Assembly: GCF_002614725.1 (NCBI RefSeq)
Contig: NZ_MRZN01000025.1
Span: 1-36,709, forward strand
From: Staphylococcus edaphicus
GTDB taxonomy: Bacteria; Bacillota; Bacilli; Staphylococcales; Staphylococcaceae
DNA: 36,709 bases
Direction: 5' to 3'
The notes beneath the pieces were generated by a model. It was not told the DNA's origin, ran no database searches, and worked only from the letters and a program-made list of their open reading frames with translations. Positions 25,052 to 33,611 of the stretch are shown in pieces. Every line of letters starts with the position of its first letter. The stretch's first letter is position 1. The position numbers and the translations under genes are program-made.

Positions 25052-25096
25052 AATAACGAGGCAGAACCTTTGTGTTCTAGCCTCGTTATTATTTAA
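25052..25096 (+). terminator. Terminator of the SDR gene
   Basis: Stem of AATAACGAGGC (from 25052) with GCCTCGTTATT (25079-25089), plus an inner AGAAC/GTTCT pairing, followed by a T-rich tail. Confidence 0.65.
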
Positions 25097-25248
25097 GTTC
25101 AATCTAAAGCAATTATAAAAACATAGAGGAAATGAATAATAAAAATTAGACTAACCTATGTCTGAAGGAAGTCTAAAAACACTGTTCATACAGCACTGCC
25201 AGTCGGTTTTATTATAATAGACAGATTTTAAATCGGCTTTTATCGATA

Positions 25249-25824
25249 TTATTTACTTAAATAAATAATATTTAATAATGATGAGAGTTCGTTGCTAAAT
25301 GAAGATTTAGAACTTTGAAGAATGCCATATCTGTGTATAAAACAACACTTTAAATACCAACTTTCTAAAAACATTAAAATGATTGAGGTGAATTCATCTT
25401 GTGTAACTTTGAAAGTAATGTTTTTATAATATTCAGCTATATAACTGTCCAAACTTTGATGAACATATTTAATTTGTTTTAAAAATTCATCTTTAAATTG
25501 ATAAGGTGCATAAGAGAGTTGTAGGTATAATCGAATATATTTTTCATCGATATTAAATATGAAATCATATAAAAATGTTTGTAAATCTTCGATTGAATAA
25601 AGGGAGTTTTTTTTGGTTTCTTCTATAAAAGTTGTGAAATAGTTAATACATGCATTAACACAAGATCGATATATTTCCTCTTTACTTGCATAATGATAGT
25701 ACAAACTTGCTTTTTTAATATCTACGCTGTTCGCAATTTGGTTAAGTGTAGTGCCTTCATAGCCATTTTCAGAGAATAAGGAGATGGCATTTTCAACAAT
25801 TTTTTCTTTTACTCCTAGTTTCAA
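25249..25824 (-). CDS. icaR: TetR-family biofilm regulator IcaR
   Basis: 191 residues, TTG start with GGAGG 12 bases upstream. Helix-turn-helix GYEGTTLNQIANSVDIKKAS then LYYHYASKEEIY; the ligand half has LYDFIFNIDEKYIRLYLQLS and ILMFLESWYLKCCF, agreeing strongly with S. epidermidis IcaR (FIFDIEERYIRMYVQLS; LFLESWYLK). IcaR represses icaADBC by binding before icaA. Here it lies downstream of icaC on the same strand, with a terminator and about 510 bases between, not divergent from icaA. Long initiation spacing and a TTG suggest weak translation. Confidence 0.85.
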   Translation of the reverse strand: MKLGVKEKIVENAISLFSENGYEGTTLNQIANSVDIKKASLYYHYASKEEIYRSCVNACINYFTTFIEETKKNSLYSIEDLQTFLYDFIFNIDEKYIRLYLQLSYAPYQFKDEFLKQIKYVHQSLDSYIAEYYKNITFKVTQDEFTSIILMFLESWYLKCCFIHRYGILQSSKSSFSNELSSLLNIIYLSK

Positions 25825-26280
25825 TTTGAGTTTGAGCCTCCATCTATATCAGATATTGTTATTTAAAAATTAATTCAAAATATAAATTATTTCCAGTATA
25901 ACAGTAATCATTCGTAAATTGAAAGTGATTGATTTAATGTCGCGTGATATGTGATTTAATAGAAATTAGTTTGTACAGTTAATTCGTTTTTACATGTAAT
26001 ATTAAATTTTGAATAATAAAGCAATTGGAATTTTTATATTATAGATTAAATCAGTCGTAATTTATTAAATGAAGAAGGTTATTAACGACATTTTTGATTA
26101 GCAGGGGGTAATTTTAACTTGAGTTGTTATAGAATATAATAAAGATGTAATAGCAATTGATGGTTGTACAGTCAATTAACTTACTCAAAGTATTTCACAA
26201 ATATGTGAAAAATAAAAGAAAAAATTCTGTGAATTATTATAAATTATTGTAAATTTTAAACCATTTTAATTGTGGTATAC
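25825..26280. promoter_or_regulatory. icaR upstream region with promoter and two 14-base repeats
   Basis: About 450 very AT-rich bases. A likely icaR promoter has extended -10 TGTTATACT on the minus strand (TATACT at 25900-25895). The motif TTGTACAGTYAATT occurs twice in direct orientation, 25971-25984 and 26164-26177, differing at one base. No gene is seen. Confidence 0.45.
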
Positions 26281-26282
26281 AA

Positions 26283-26316
26283 AAAAGCCATATGAGCTTT
26301 GACTCATATGGCTTTT
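26283..26316 (-). terminator. Terminator of the ica operon
   Basis: A 14-bp perfect stem (26283-26296 with 26303-26316). On the minus strand it ends in T6 and starts 22 bases after the icaC stop. Confidence 0.8.
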
Positions 26317-26338
26317 AATAATATTAAAGTTTTTGAAA

Positions 26339-27397
26339 TTAGTCACTTAAATAAATTTTTAATTTATATGGCTGTTTACCTATTAAAAATCTAAAAATAT
26401 AAAATTCACGGAGTAAGATGCCAACACCAACGCATAATCCAATAATAAAGAGTAATGAAATGGCTATAAAGATAATAGTAGCATTTTCAAAAATGGAGGT
26501 GTAATGATATAAAGCATCTAAAATCAATGGATGTAGTAAATAGATGAAAAATGAAAAAGTACTCACTAAATTTATAGATCCATAAGCTAAGGTCTTAAAA
26601 TGTAGACATATGCTAAGAAGTAGCAAAAACATAAATGTATGATAAAAAATCAGTGAATAAGTGAAACTTGTGACATTCCAGTAATCATGGTTAGTAAATA
26701 TTACGAAAAATGCAAATGCGAGTATAGCTAAAAATAAGACGATAAATATGAATTGATGTAAGAAATTTATCGTTTGTTCATAGTTTGCACCGATATAACC
26801 ACCAAGAAAGAAGAAAAATATCCATCCCAAAATGAATGTATTTTTGCTTAATGGATAAATATGATGGAAAGTATGTGCAAATGTTTCAGAATGATTTAGT
26901 AAATATAAAAATGTTGTTTGTAAGATTAAAGAGACTAATAATATTAATTTGCTCTCAAATAATTTATATGAAATCTTATATATGATATAACTCAAGATGA
27001 AAAATTGCATAATAACGATTATGAAATAACCATATCAATAGCCAAGTATAATATTCTCTAAGAATTGATGACCAAAATGACTATTCGTATTTAAGGCCTC
27101 GCTATAACAGTAAAATGCACCAATTAATAAATATGGAATAAAAATATACTTGAATCGTGTCCATAAATACGTGACGTTGATTTTTTTATAATTTAGTGTT
27201 GTTAGTAGTTGAGATAAAATTATAAAACTGGGTGTACCAAAAATAAAGACGTTTTGTATATAGTAAACGAGCTTTAAAGCACTGATATCACTACTTTCTA
27301 TACCGTTCATGTATTGTGTGATTATGTGTGTCAAAATAATCAACATGCAAGTAATTGCTCTAAAATAGATGAGTTCAATTTTGGAATTATTCATCAT
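26339..27397 (-). pseudogene. icaC: icaC, interrupted by a nonsense codon (TGG to TGA)
   Basis: IcaC is a multi-pass membrane protein of PNAG (poly-N-acetylglucosamine) production, belonging to the acyltransferase-3 family. It has been proposed as exporter or O-succinyltransferase. The frame from ATG 27397 reads IELIYFRAITCMLIILTHII to FLENIILGY, then TGA at 27037-27035, and continues in the same frame as YGYFIIVIMQFFILSYIIYK to the end at 26339. S. epidermidis IcaC has LLGQWYGYFIVVIMQFF here, so TGA replaces the Trp codon. Without the stop the protein is about 352 residues, normal for IcaC. No other lesion is seen. Its ATG overlaps icaB by 11 bases. The 3' part has an in-frame ATG (27010) but no evident ribosome site. 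Confidence 0.88.
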
Positions 27398-28241
27398 TAA
27401 ATCCTTTCCAATTGCGTATTAATTCATCAAAAGCATCATCATTTATAAGAATTCTAGGTATATAGTAATTGTTATCTTTTGGTGTCACTGCACTATCTTC
27501 CAATGTATAACCATATTTAATATCTGCTTGTTTAAACGCTTTAATGTTCTGATCAGATATTTGTCCGTATGGATATGCAAGTGAGTGGTTTTTCTCGCTA
27601 AGATGCTTTTTTAAATAATCATTACTTTGTTTAATATCTTTTGATAAATTGAATGTGTTTGTTTCAGTCATGGCTGATGTATTTTTGTTTAATTGATGCA
27701 AATTAGATGTATGTGACCTAAATTCCCATAAGCCTGACTTTTTCATTGCGCTTAATTGTGTAAGTGATAATAAATTAAGGTTATGGAAGTTTTTAGTCCC
27801 AACCCTATCGGTGATGACGAAACCAGTAGCAGGAACATTGTATTTTTTTAAAATTGGATGTGCATGCTCATAAATAGAAGTATCCATATCGTCAAAATTG
27901 ATCCAGACACTTCTTTTTGGAAATTTTCCTTTTTCCTTATAGTGAAGAAATTCTTTTTCAGTTAAAAAATGTGCATGATGTGACTTTAGCCATTTTATTT
28001 GTTTTTCAAAATTCTGTTCGCTAACGCTATACATTTTTAACTCTTTGCTATTGGAACCATAAAATAGTATTTTTTCTAAAATATCATCGCTACGTATTCT
28101 GTGGTAATTTAAGGCAAGTGCGCTATTTTCCTCAAATTTTAGTTCTTTTGCTTTGGCATACGTTTTTTCTTTCGTTGAAATTACAATAATAGAAACTACG
28201 ATGATTAGGAGTACATATATTTTTTTTATATTAATTGTCAT
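27387..28241 (-). CDS. icaB: PNAG N-deacetylase IcaB
   Basis: 284 residues. An N-terminal hydrophobic segment (IYVLLIIVVSIIVIST) acts as export signal or anchor. The NodB-type deacetylase domain shows WINFDDMDTS (metal Asp), FRSHTSNLHQL (H-x4-H ligand pair) and AYPYGQISD. It removes acetyl groups from part of the GlcNAc units so that PNAG sticks to the cell surface. ALNYHRIR and LKYKY-type features match S. epidermidis IcaB, usual length 289. It overlaps icaD by 11 and icaC by 11 bases, so all are coupled. Confidence 0.93.
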   Translation of the reverse strand: MTINIKKIYVLLIIVVSIIVISTKEKTYAKAKELKFEENSALALNYHRIRSDDILEKILFYGSNSKELKMYSVSEQNFEKQIKWLKSHHAHFLTEKEFLHYKEKGKFPKRSVWINFDDMDTSIYEHAHPILKKYNVPATGFVITDRVGTKNFHNLNLLSLTQLSAMKKSGLWEFRSHTSNLHQLNKNTSAMTETNTFNLSKDIKQSNDYLKKHLSEKNHSLAYPYGQISDQNIKAFKQADIKYGYTLEDSAVTPKDNNYYIPRILINDDAFDELIRNWKGFNDE

Positions 28242-28545
28242 GATGCACGTCCTTGTTTTTCTGTCTATAAATCATGAGACTTATAGAAAATACGATGAAT
28301 GAAATGATAGCGAAAATGAGCATAATTTTAAATAAAATATACATACTACTAACTTCAATATTCAAAATGGTACGTATGAGTAAGACTGGATAACTATTAA
28401 TTTGCAATAGGGACCCACCAATTACAATGAATGAAATACTACAGTACGACCAAAATATAAAACTAAATACTAAAATAATAGATTCCCGAATAATATTAAG
28501 GTTTGATTTTAACGTTTGATATTGCCTCTGTCTGGGCTGGACCAT
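28231..28545 (-). CDS. icaD: PNAG synthase accessory protein IcaD
   Basis: 104 residues with two membrane segments (ESIILVFSFIFWSYCSISFI and YILFKIMLIFAIISFIVFSI). IcaD binds IcaA and is required for full N-acetylglucosaminyltransferase activity. Length is close to the usual 101. ATG has AGGAG 10 bases upstream and lies 37 bases inside icaA, an overlap typical of ica operons. Confidence 0.9.
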   Translation of the reverse strand: MVQPRQRQYQTLKSNLNIIRESIILVFSFIFWSYCSISFIVIGGSLLQINSYPVLLIRTILNIEVSSMYILFKIMLIFAIISFIVFSISLMIYRQKNKDVHHDN

Positions 28546-29738
28546 GTCGCGAAAGCTCCTTTCTTTCTTTTAAGTGCTTTTGGAAATGCAATCATTGCGA
28601 CTAAAGCATTAAGTATCCAATATATTGTTGGATACCAACTTAAGAAAAATATAGTGAATACATTAATTTTTTCGTAACGGCTATCGATAATTAAAGATAT
28701 TGTGAATTGTATGATATTGATAAATGTCAATATGAGTGCTGATAGGATGACGATTGTAAATTGATATGCCATATAGTAATAATCAAAGAAATTAGCATTC
28801 ATGATTGTTGAAATAAGTATTATTAACACTAAGTAAACCCATATCAACGAAAATATCTGTTCAAACAGTAATAAATAGATAGCTGGATGTTTAGATTTAA
28901 CTGCATTTTTAAAGTCTCGAACGAGCACTTCTTGTCCTCCCTGTGCCCATCTAATCCTTTGTTTCCACAAACCACCCACAGTTTCAGGCACCAGCATCCA
29001 GCACAGTGCACGTGGTTCATATTTAATTTTTAAGTTCGATAGGTGAAATTTCCATGAAATAGCAATATCTTCAGTAATCATATCTATATCCCAATTGTTT
29101 ACTTGTTCGATAGCTGATTTTCGAAACAAAGTGAACACACCAGAGATTGTATTGATTTTTCCGGTAATAGATTGAGCGCGTTTAATACTTCCTACCATAC
29201 TTGCATATTCCACAGCCTGTATTTTTCCTAATATTGAACTCTTATTTCTTATTCTAGGATTTCCAGTTACAGCAGCTAAGTTGGGATCCTTTAAGAAATT
29301 TTCAATCATATAGTAAGGTGCATCATTATCAACTACGGTGTCAGCATCAATGCCCATGATATAGTCATATTTGGCATGTTTGATACCTTCATTTAATGCA
29401 TTGGCTTTGCCCTTGTTTTTAGATAAGTTAACAAATTTGAAATTGAGTTGTTTTTTTAAATGTTCTATTACTTCAGCAGAGTAATCAGAACTGCCATCAT
29501 TGATGACAATTACTTCTTTGTTTGGAAACTCTAGTTTTAAGACACTTTTTATGGTTTCTTTTATCGTTTCTTCTTCGTTATAGCAAGGTATCAAAAAAGA
29601 AATACCATGCTTTTCAATTTGCTTATTAGGTTTATGTTTTAATCTTAATTCAAGAAAAAAAGCATAGAAAATCGTGCCAATAACCCAAAATATAGACATA
29701 AATAATGGATATATTAACAAAAGACTGAATATTTCCAA
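28509..29738 (-). CDS. icaA: PNAG synthase catalytic subunit IcaA
   Basis: 409 residues (S. epidermidis 412). A GT2 enzyme that polymerises UDP-GlcNAc into beta-1,6-PNAG. One N-terminal membrane segment, then the catalytic loop: SFLIPCYNEEETI, VINDGSSD, MGIDADTVVD (metal-binding D-x-D), MITEDIAISW (catalytic TED) and QRIRWAQGGQEVL (Q-x-x-R-W). The C-terminus has about three membrane segments. Start is a TTG with AAAGGTAGGTAGG before it. First gene of icaADBC. All motifs are intact, so polymer synthesis by IcaAD should be possible; maturation depends on icaC. Confidence 0.95.
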   Translation of the reverse strand: MEIFSLLLIYPLFMSIFWVIGTIFYAFFLELRLKHKPNKQIEKHGISFLIPCYNEEETIKETIKSVLKLEFPNKEVIVINDGSSDYSAEVIEHLKKQLNFKFVNLSKNKGKANALNEGIKHAKYDYIMGIDADTVVDNDAPYYMIENFLKDPNLAAVTGNPRIRNKSSILGKIQAVEYASMVGSIKRAQSITGKINTISGVFTLFRKSAIEQVNNWDIDMITEDIAISWKFHLSNLKIKYEPRALCWMLVPETVGGLWKQRIRWAQGGQEVLVRDFKNAVKSKHPAIYLLLFEQIFSLIWVYLVLIILISTIMNANFFDYYYMAYQFTIVILSALILTFINIIQFTISLIIDSRYEKINVFTIFFLSWYPTIYWILNALVAMIAFPKALKRKKGAFATWSSPDRGNIKR

Positions 29739-30096
29739 AAAACCTACCTACCTTTCGTTAGTTAATACCCAAATCTTATTACTTTATTTTGGATTATGCA
29801 ACAATAATTTAAAAATTTTTAAATTACAAAAATATTACTAGCCTGTAAAACAATCGAAAAATTATATTGTTTGTAAATATAAAGTAGTGGTAAATATAGT
29901 GATTAAAAGGTTATAGGATAGTTTGTTTAATACCTATTTAAGGTATAGTGTTAAAAATATTTTAGGAATTTCAAAGTATCTATTGATTATAAAAGGTAAG
30001 TATACATAGTGGGAAAAAAGGGAATGATAATATCGTAAGTATATAATTTGAGTCGTGTTCATATGAACTTAAATATCATAATAATGAGGTGTAATA
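29739..30096 (-). promoter_or_regulatory. icaA upstream region without a divergent icaR
   Basis: About 360 AT-rich bases between icaA and the VOC gene. On the minus strand a TATAAT (29866-29861) with a poor -35 would give a leader of about 115 bases before icaA. No TetR gene is present here, unlike S. aureus and S. epidermidis. The exact operator cannot be placed by eye. Confidence 0.35.
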
Positions 30097-30540
30097 ATGA
30101 ATAGAATTAATTTAATCACACTCGGTGTTAATGATTTAAAAGCATCTTTACAGTTTTATAAAAACATAGGTTTTAAAACGACAGCTAATGTAAATGACGA
30201 TAATCTAGCTATTGTGTTTTTTGATAATGATGGCACAAAGTTAGAACTATTTCCTATCGAAGCATTGGCGAAGGATATTAATCCGAACGATCCACCAACG
30301 ATTTCGACAAGTGGTTTTACAGGGATTACAATGGCATACAATGCAAAATCGAAAGATGAAGTTGATGATATCTTGAACAATGTAGAAGTGTTCGGTGCAT
30401 CTGTCGTTAAACCTGCGCAAGACTTAGACTGGGGTGGTTATGGCGGTTATTTCATAGACATTGATGGTTATTATTGGGAAGTTGCATATGGAGACATGTG
30501 GTCATTTGATGATCAAAATATGCTGATTATGCCTGAATAA
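30097..30540 (+). CDS. VOC (glyoxalase/bleomycin resistance) superfamily protein
   Basis: 147 residues with two beta-alpha-beta-beta-beta modules: INLITLGVNDLKASLQFYKN, then GTKLELF; later FTGITMAY, GGYFIDIDGYYWEVAYGDMW. The E in KLELF and the E in YWEVA are likely metal ligands. The family includes glyoxalase I-like lyases and antibiotic-binding proteins; substrate unknown. ATG has GAGGTG upstream. Single gene. Confidence 0.85.
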   Translation: MNRINLITLGVNDLKASLQFYKNIGFKTTANVNDDNLAIVFFDNDGTKLELFPIEALAKDINPNDPPTISTSGFTGITMAYNAKSKDEVDDILNNVEVFGASVVKPAQDLDWGGYGGYFIDIDGYYWEVAYGDMWSFDDQNMLIMPE

Positions 30541-30638
30541 CATTTATATAAGTAATGTTGATAATTTTTGAAAATAAAGATAATTATTTTTAAAAGATAA
30601 ATAGAGTAAATCATAATAAATAATAGTAGGTGAATAGT

Positions 30639-31148
30639 ATGGATGTAAGATTTCCCATTGGCAAATTAGATGTTCCGGACTATGTATCACTCAAAGATAT
30701 TCAGAAGTGGTCAGAAGATATAGGCAGCTATGCAAATCGTTTAAGGGAAACTGTTGATGGCCTAGATAATCATATGTTGAATAAAACGTATCGAGAAGGC
30801 AGTTGGAATGTGCGGCAACTGGTTCATCATATTGCTGATTCACAAGTCAACATGTACCAACGTTTAAAAATGGCACTTACTGATAATAACCCGACAGTGG
30901 AGCCATTTATTCAAGATGAATGGGTAAAACTCTCCGATAGTGATTTACCCATTGAGTGTTCCATTCGCATGCTAGAGGGTATCAATGAACGCATTGTAGT
31001 TATTGCTAAAGGGCTGGACGAAGCACAATTGAAACGGGTTTTTACACTTAAAGACACTGGTGAAATAAGTGTTGCTACAAAAATTGCTAAGCTATCTTGG
31101 CACGAAAACCATCATTTAGAACACATTAAGATTGCTTTATCACAATAA
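30639..31148 (+). CDS. DinB/YfiT-like putative metal-dependent hydrolase (bacillithiol transferase type)
   Basis: 169 residues from ATG 30639 (AGTAGGTGA upstream; an earlier in-frame GTG overlaps that site). FPIGKLDVPDYVSLKDIQKW, SWNVRQLVHHIADSQVNMY and KLSWHENHHLEHIKIAL are the YfiT / BstA pattern; three His residues (HH in the first motif, HEnHHLEH in the last) coordinate a metal in a four-helix DinB fold. BstA-type enzymes transfer bacillithiol, the staphylococcal thiol. Length is normal. Terminator follows. Confidence 0.85.
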   Translation: MDVRFPIGKLDVPDYVSLKDIQKWSEDIGSYANRLRETVDGLDNHMLNKTYREGSWNVRQLVHHIADSQVNMYQRLKMALTDNNPTVEPFIQDEWVKLSDSDLPIECSIRMLEGINERIVVIAKGLDEAQLKRVFTLKDTGEISVATKIAKLSWHENHHLEHIKIALSQ

Positions 31149-31154
31149 ATCGAG

Positions 31155-31190
31155 CGGCCGGGATATTAAATATATCTCGGCCGAGTTTAT
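31155..31190 (+). terminator. Terminator of the DinB-type gene
   Basis: A GC-rich 12-bp stem (31155-31166 with 31172-31183, one G-T pair) with a weak T-rich tail, beginning 6 bases after the stop. Confidence 0.65.
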
Positions 31191-31730
31191 TATATGGATT
31201 GTATTTATCTAATAACTACAAGCAAGTGTTGCTGTGTGTATTTTATGAAAATACAGCGTCTTAATGTATATATAGAGTTCAGTTAAGTAATTTATATTTT
31301 ATAAGTTATATTATCGTGGTGACATTATGAAATCATTTTGAAAAAAGGATTTCTCTAACCACGATTTTTGTATTTTATAAAAATTTAGTATGCCGGCACA
31401 CTTAATAAATTGAAAGCAACTAATTAAGTTTAAAATACCAGCTAGTTCAGTTGCTCTATTAGTACACAGTACTAATGAGAACATAAGTATAGTTTGTGTT
31501 ATATATAGTGTGAATTCAGTAAAGTGGCTGATGCCCAACGCAATCATTACTAAAATTTAGCAATGAAATAACAGATATTTTAAAAAATACTTTTTCATCA
31601 AATTTCCACATTTGCTACTTCATAAATACGCATCCTCATAAAAATAAGTTTACTCACAATATTACAATAAATGAATGAATTATAAATATAGAATTTTAAA
31701 ATAGAATGCCGATTTAGTTGTCTGGCCTTT
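31191..31730. other. Non-coding stretch upstream of sae
   Basis: About 540 AT-rich bases. A 78-codon minus-strand frame (31547-31311) has no ribosome site or recognisable pattern, so I do not call it. No hairpin with a tail was found. It may hold remnants of lost genes. Confidence 0.35.
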
Positions 31731-31737
31731 TTTAATA

Positions 31738-31774
31738 GTTAAGAGTGAGTTAAGAAATGTTAATAATCAGTTAA
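31738..31774 (+). promoter_or_regulatory. Two SaeR binding sites at the sae P1 promoter
   Basis: GTTAAGAGTGAGTTAA (31738-31753) and GTTAATAATCAGTTAA (31759-31774) are each perfect GTTAA-N6-GTTAA sites, the SaeR consensus of S. aureus. Their starts are 21 bases (two helical turns) apart. A -10-like TATTAAGAT lies about 20 bases downstream (from 31795), and saeP starts at 31842. This fits positive autoregulation of saePQRS as in S. aureus. Confidence 0.85.
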
Positions 31775-31841
31775 TGTTATCTTATTGTGTTTGCTATTAA
31801 GATAAGAATTGTCAAATACAAAACGAAAGAAGGAATATTTT

Positions 31842-32285
31842 ATGAATATTAAAACGTTATTACTCTCAGGAACGATTGCAACTTCATTATTACTCGGTGC
31901 ATGTAACAATATGGACGATAAAAAAGATGACATGAAGGAAGAAGCAAAATCTGAAACAAAGAAAGAGCATCGAGACATGACTGATACAAAAGGAATGCAA
32001 GAAGGTATGTTCAAGGGAGAGAATAAAGAAAAAGTAGAAGGGAAAGCAATGATTAAAGACAATAAATTGATGCTAAAAGATTTTAGTTCATCTAAAGGAC
32101 CAGACTTGCATGTTTATCTAACAAAAGATGGCGATATTAAAAAAGGTAAAAAAATAGATAAGATAGATTACGATAAAGCTGAACAAACATTTGATTTAAA
32201 AGGTATTCATGTGAAAGATTATAATACCGTGACAATATATTGCGATAAAGCACATGTCACGTTTGGTTCTGCTACTTTAAAATAG
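31842..32285 (+). CDS. saeP: Sae operon lipoprotein SaeP
   Basis: 147 residues from ATG 31842 (GAAGGAA upstream). NIKTLLLSGTIATSLLLGAC is a lipoprotein signal (lipobox LGAC, Cys 21), then a charged Lys/Glu/Asp/Met-rich linker and a DM13-type domain with GPDLHVYLTKDGDI and a YCDKAHVTFGSATL end. SaeP acts with SaeQ to restore SaeS phosphatase activity, turning the system off. Length matches S. aureus SaeP (about 146). First gene of the operon, directly under the two SaeR boxes. Confidence 0.9.
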   Translation: MNIKTLLLSGTIATSLLLGACNNMDDKKDDMKEEAKSETKKEHRDMTDTKGMQEGMFKGENKEKVEGKAMIKDNKLMLKDFSSSKGPDLHVYLTKDGDIKKGKKIDKIDYDKAEQTFDLKGIHVKDYNTVTIYCDKAHVTFGSATLK

Positions 32286-32491
32286 AATAATCTCAAGAAA
32301 TAACGATTTGAAGAAAAATGAAAAATATAGTCATAATATGATTCAAAGTGAGTAGAATATAAGTCTTTCAAAATAACTATATTTGATTTATAAGACGACA
32401 AACTATTTTACAAAGGAGCAGGTGCACTGTATCAAATGAATGTATTTGATTTCAGTATTCCTGTTCCAATCCTTTTATTGTAAGGAGTGAC

Positions 32492-32953
32492 ATGCGCATG
32501 ATATCAAAATTTATAATATTAATTGTTCGCTTAGGTTCAGGTTTTTATATGTTGTTTCAAGGGTGGGACAAAATAACGGGAGGATTTGCAATTGATGGTT
32601 TAGTATCTGTGATAAAGGACAATGATGATTCTCCACAATGGTTTAAATTCTTTTTTGAAACTGTTATAGCACATAACTTAGAGTTATTTAAGTGGATGGT
32701 TCAACTTGGTGAAATAGCGATAGGCCTTGGTTTAATATTAGGTATATTCTCATATGCAGCAAGTTTTTTTGGTGTGTTCGTTATGTTGAATTATATTCTA
32801 GCAGATATGATTTTCACATATCCAATTCAATTGTTTTTCTTTATAATATTATTAATGAATAAAAACATATTAAATACAATTAGCTTAAATCATTTTATAA
32901 AAAGAAAACAATTAAGGAATGATGAAAATGCACCACGTTCTTATAGCGGATGA
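32492..32953 (+). CDS. saeQ: Sae operon membrane protein SaeQ
   Basis: 153 residues, DoxX-like, four membrane segments ([20 protein letters not shown]; the [20 protein letters not shown] region; the [16 protein letters not shown] region; [16 protein letters not shown]). The pattern GWDKITGGF is typical of the family. With SaeP it forms a complex that controls SaeS phosphatase activity. AAGGAG precedes ATG. The 3' end overlaps saeR by 26 bases, and the 206-base gap to saeP is unusually long for one operon. In S. aureus a second, constitutive promoter for saeRS lies within saeQ. Confidence 0.88.
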   Translation: MRMISKFIILIVRLGSGFYMLFQGWDKITGGFAIDGLVSVIKDNDDSPQWFKFFFETVIAHNLELFKWMVQLGEIAIGLGLILGIFSYAASFFGVFVMLNYILADMIFTYPIQLFFFIILLMNKNILNTISLNHFIKRKQLRNDENAPRSYSG

Positions 32954-33611
32954 CGAAAAAGATATTAGAGAAATTTGCAAAACGTATTTCGAATTTGAAG
33001 GGTATCAAGTAACACTTGCAGAAAATGGCAATGAAGCAATTGGTGTAATGGATCAGAATATAGATTTGATGATATTAGACATTATGATGCCTGGGATAGA
33101 TGGATATGAAGTTGTTAATGAAATGAAGTTACAACAGTTAAATATCCCTTATATTTATTTAACTGCGAAAACGAGTGAGTCTGATACGATCTATGGTTTA
33201 ATGTTGGGCGCAGATGATTATGTTAAAAAGCCTTTTAGTCCTAGAGAATTAGTGATACGTGCCAAAAATATATTGAATAGGATAGGTACTGAACATAAAG
33301 AAGAGGTAAGTATAAGTTGTGGGTCATTGACTTTGAATAGTGTAACTAAAACAGTTGAGATAAACGGCCATATAGTTCCGTTTCGAATCAAAGAATTCGA
33401 ATTATTATGGCATTTTGTAACGCATATAGATGAAGCTATTTCAAAAACAGCATTAATAGAAGAGGTATGGGGTTATGAATTCTATGAAGATGTTAATACT
33501 TTGAATGTGCATATTCATCGCATTCGAGAAAAATTTGATCATCATGAGTATCAAGATTATACAATATCAACGGTTTGGGGACTGGGTTATAAATTTCAAA
33601 GGAGTGTTTAA
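32928..33611 (+). CDS. saeR: Response regulator SaeR
   Basis: 227 residues from ATG 32928, chosen for AAGGA spacing of 9 (an upstream in-frame ATG abuts it). OmpR family: receiver [11 protein letters not shown], phosphoacceptor Asp 51 (ILDIMMPG), switch Thr in YLTAKT, Lys in [13 protein letters not shown]. The winged-helix domain ends with [15 protein letters not shown] and [16 protein letters not shown]. The protein follows S. aureus SaeR along its whole length, which also has D51. It binds GTTAA-N6-GTTAA, present twice upstream of saeP, and in S. aureus drives exoprotein and adhesin genes. Confidence 0.93.
   Translation: MHHVLIADDEKDIREICKTYFEFEGYQVTLAENGNEAIGVMDQNIDLMILDIMMPGIDGYEVVNEMKLQQLNIPYIYLTAKTSESDTIYGLMLGADDYVKKPFSPRELVIRAKNILNRIGTEHKEEVSISCGSLTLNSVTKTVEINGHIVPFRIKEFELLWHFVTHIDEAISKTALIEEVWGYEFYEDVNTLNVHIHRIREKFDHHEYQDYTISTVWGLGYKFQRSV

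Noticed and set aside
31311..31547. 78-codon minus-strand frame upstream of sae
   Set aside because: No ribosome site, no recognisable pattern, low-complexity AT-rich region.
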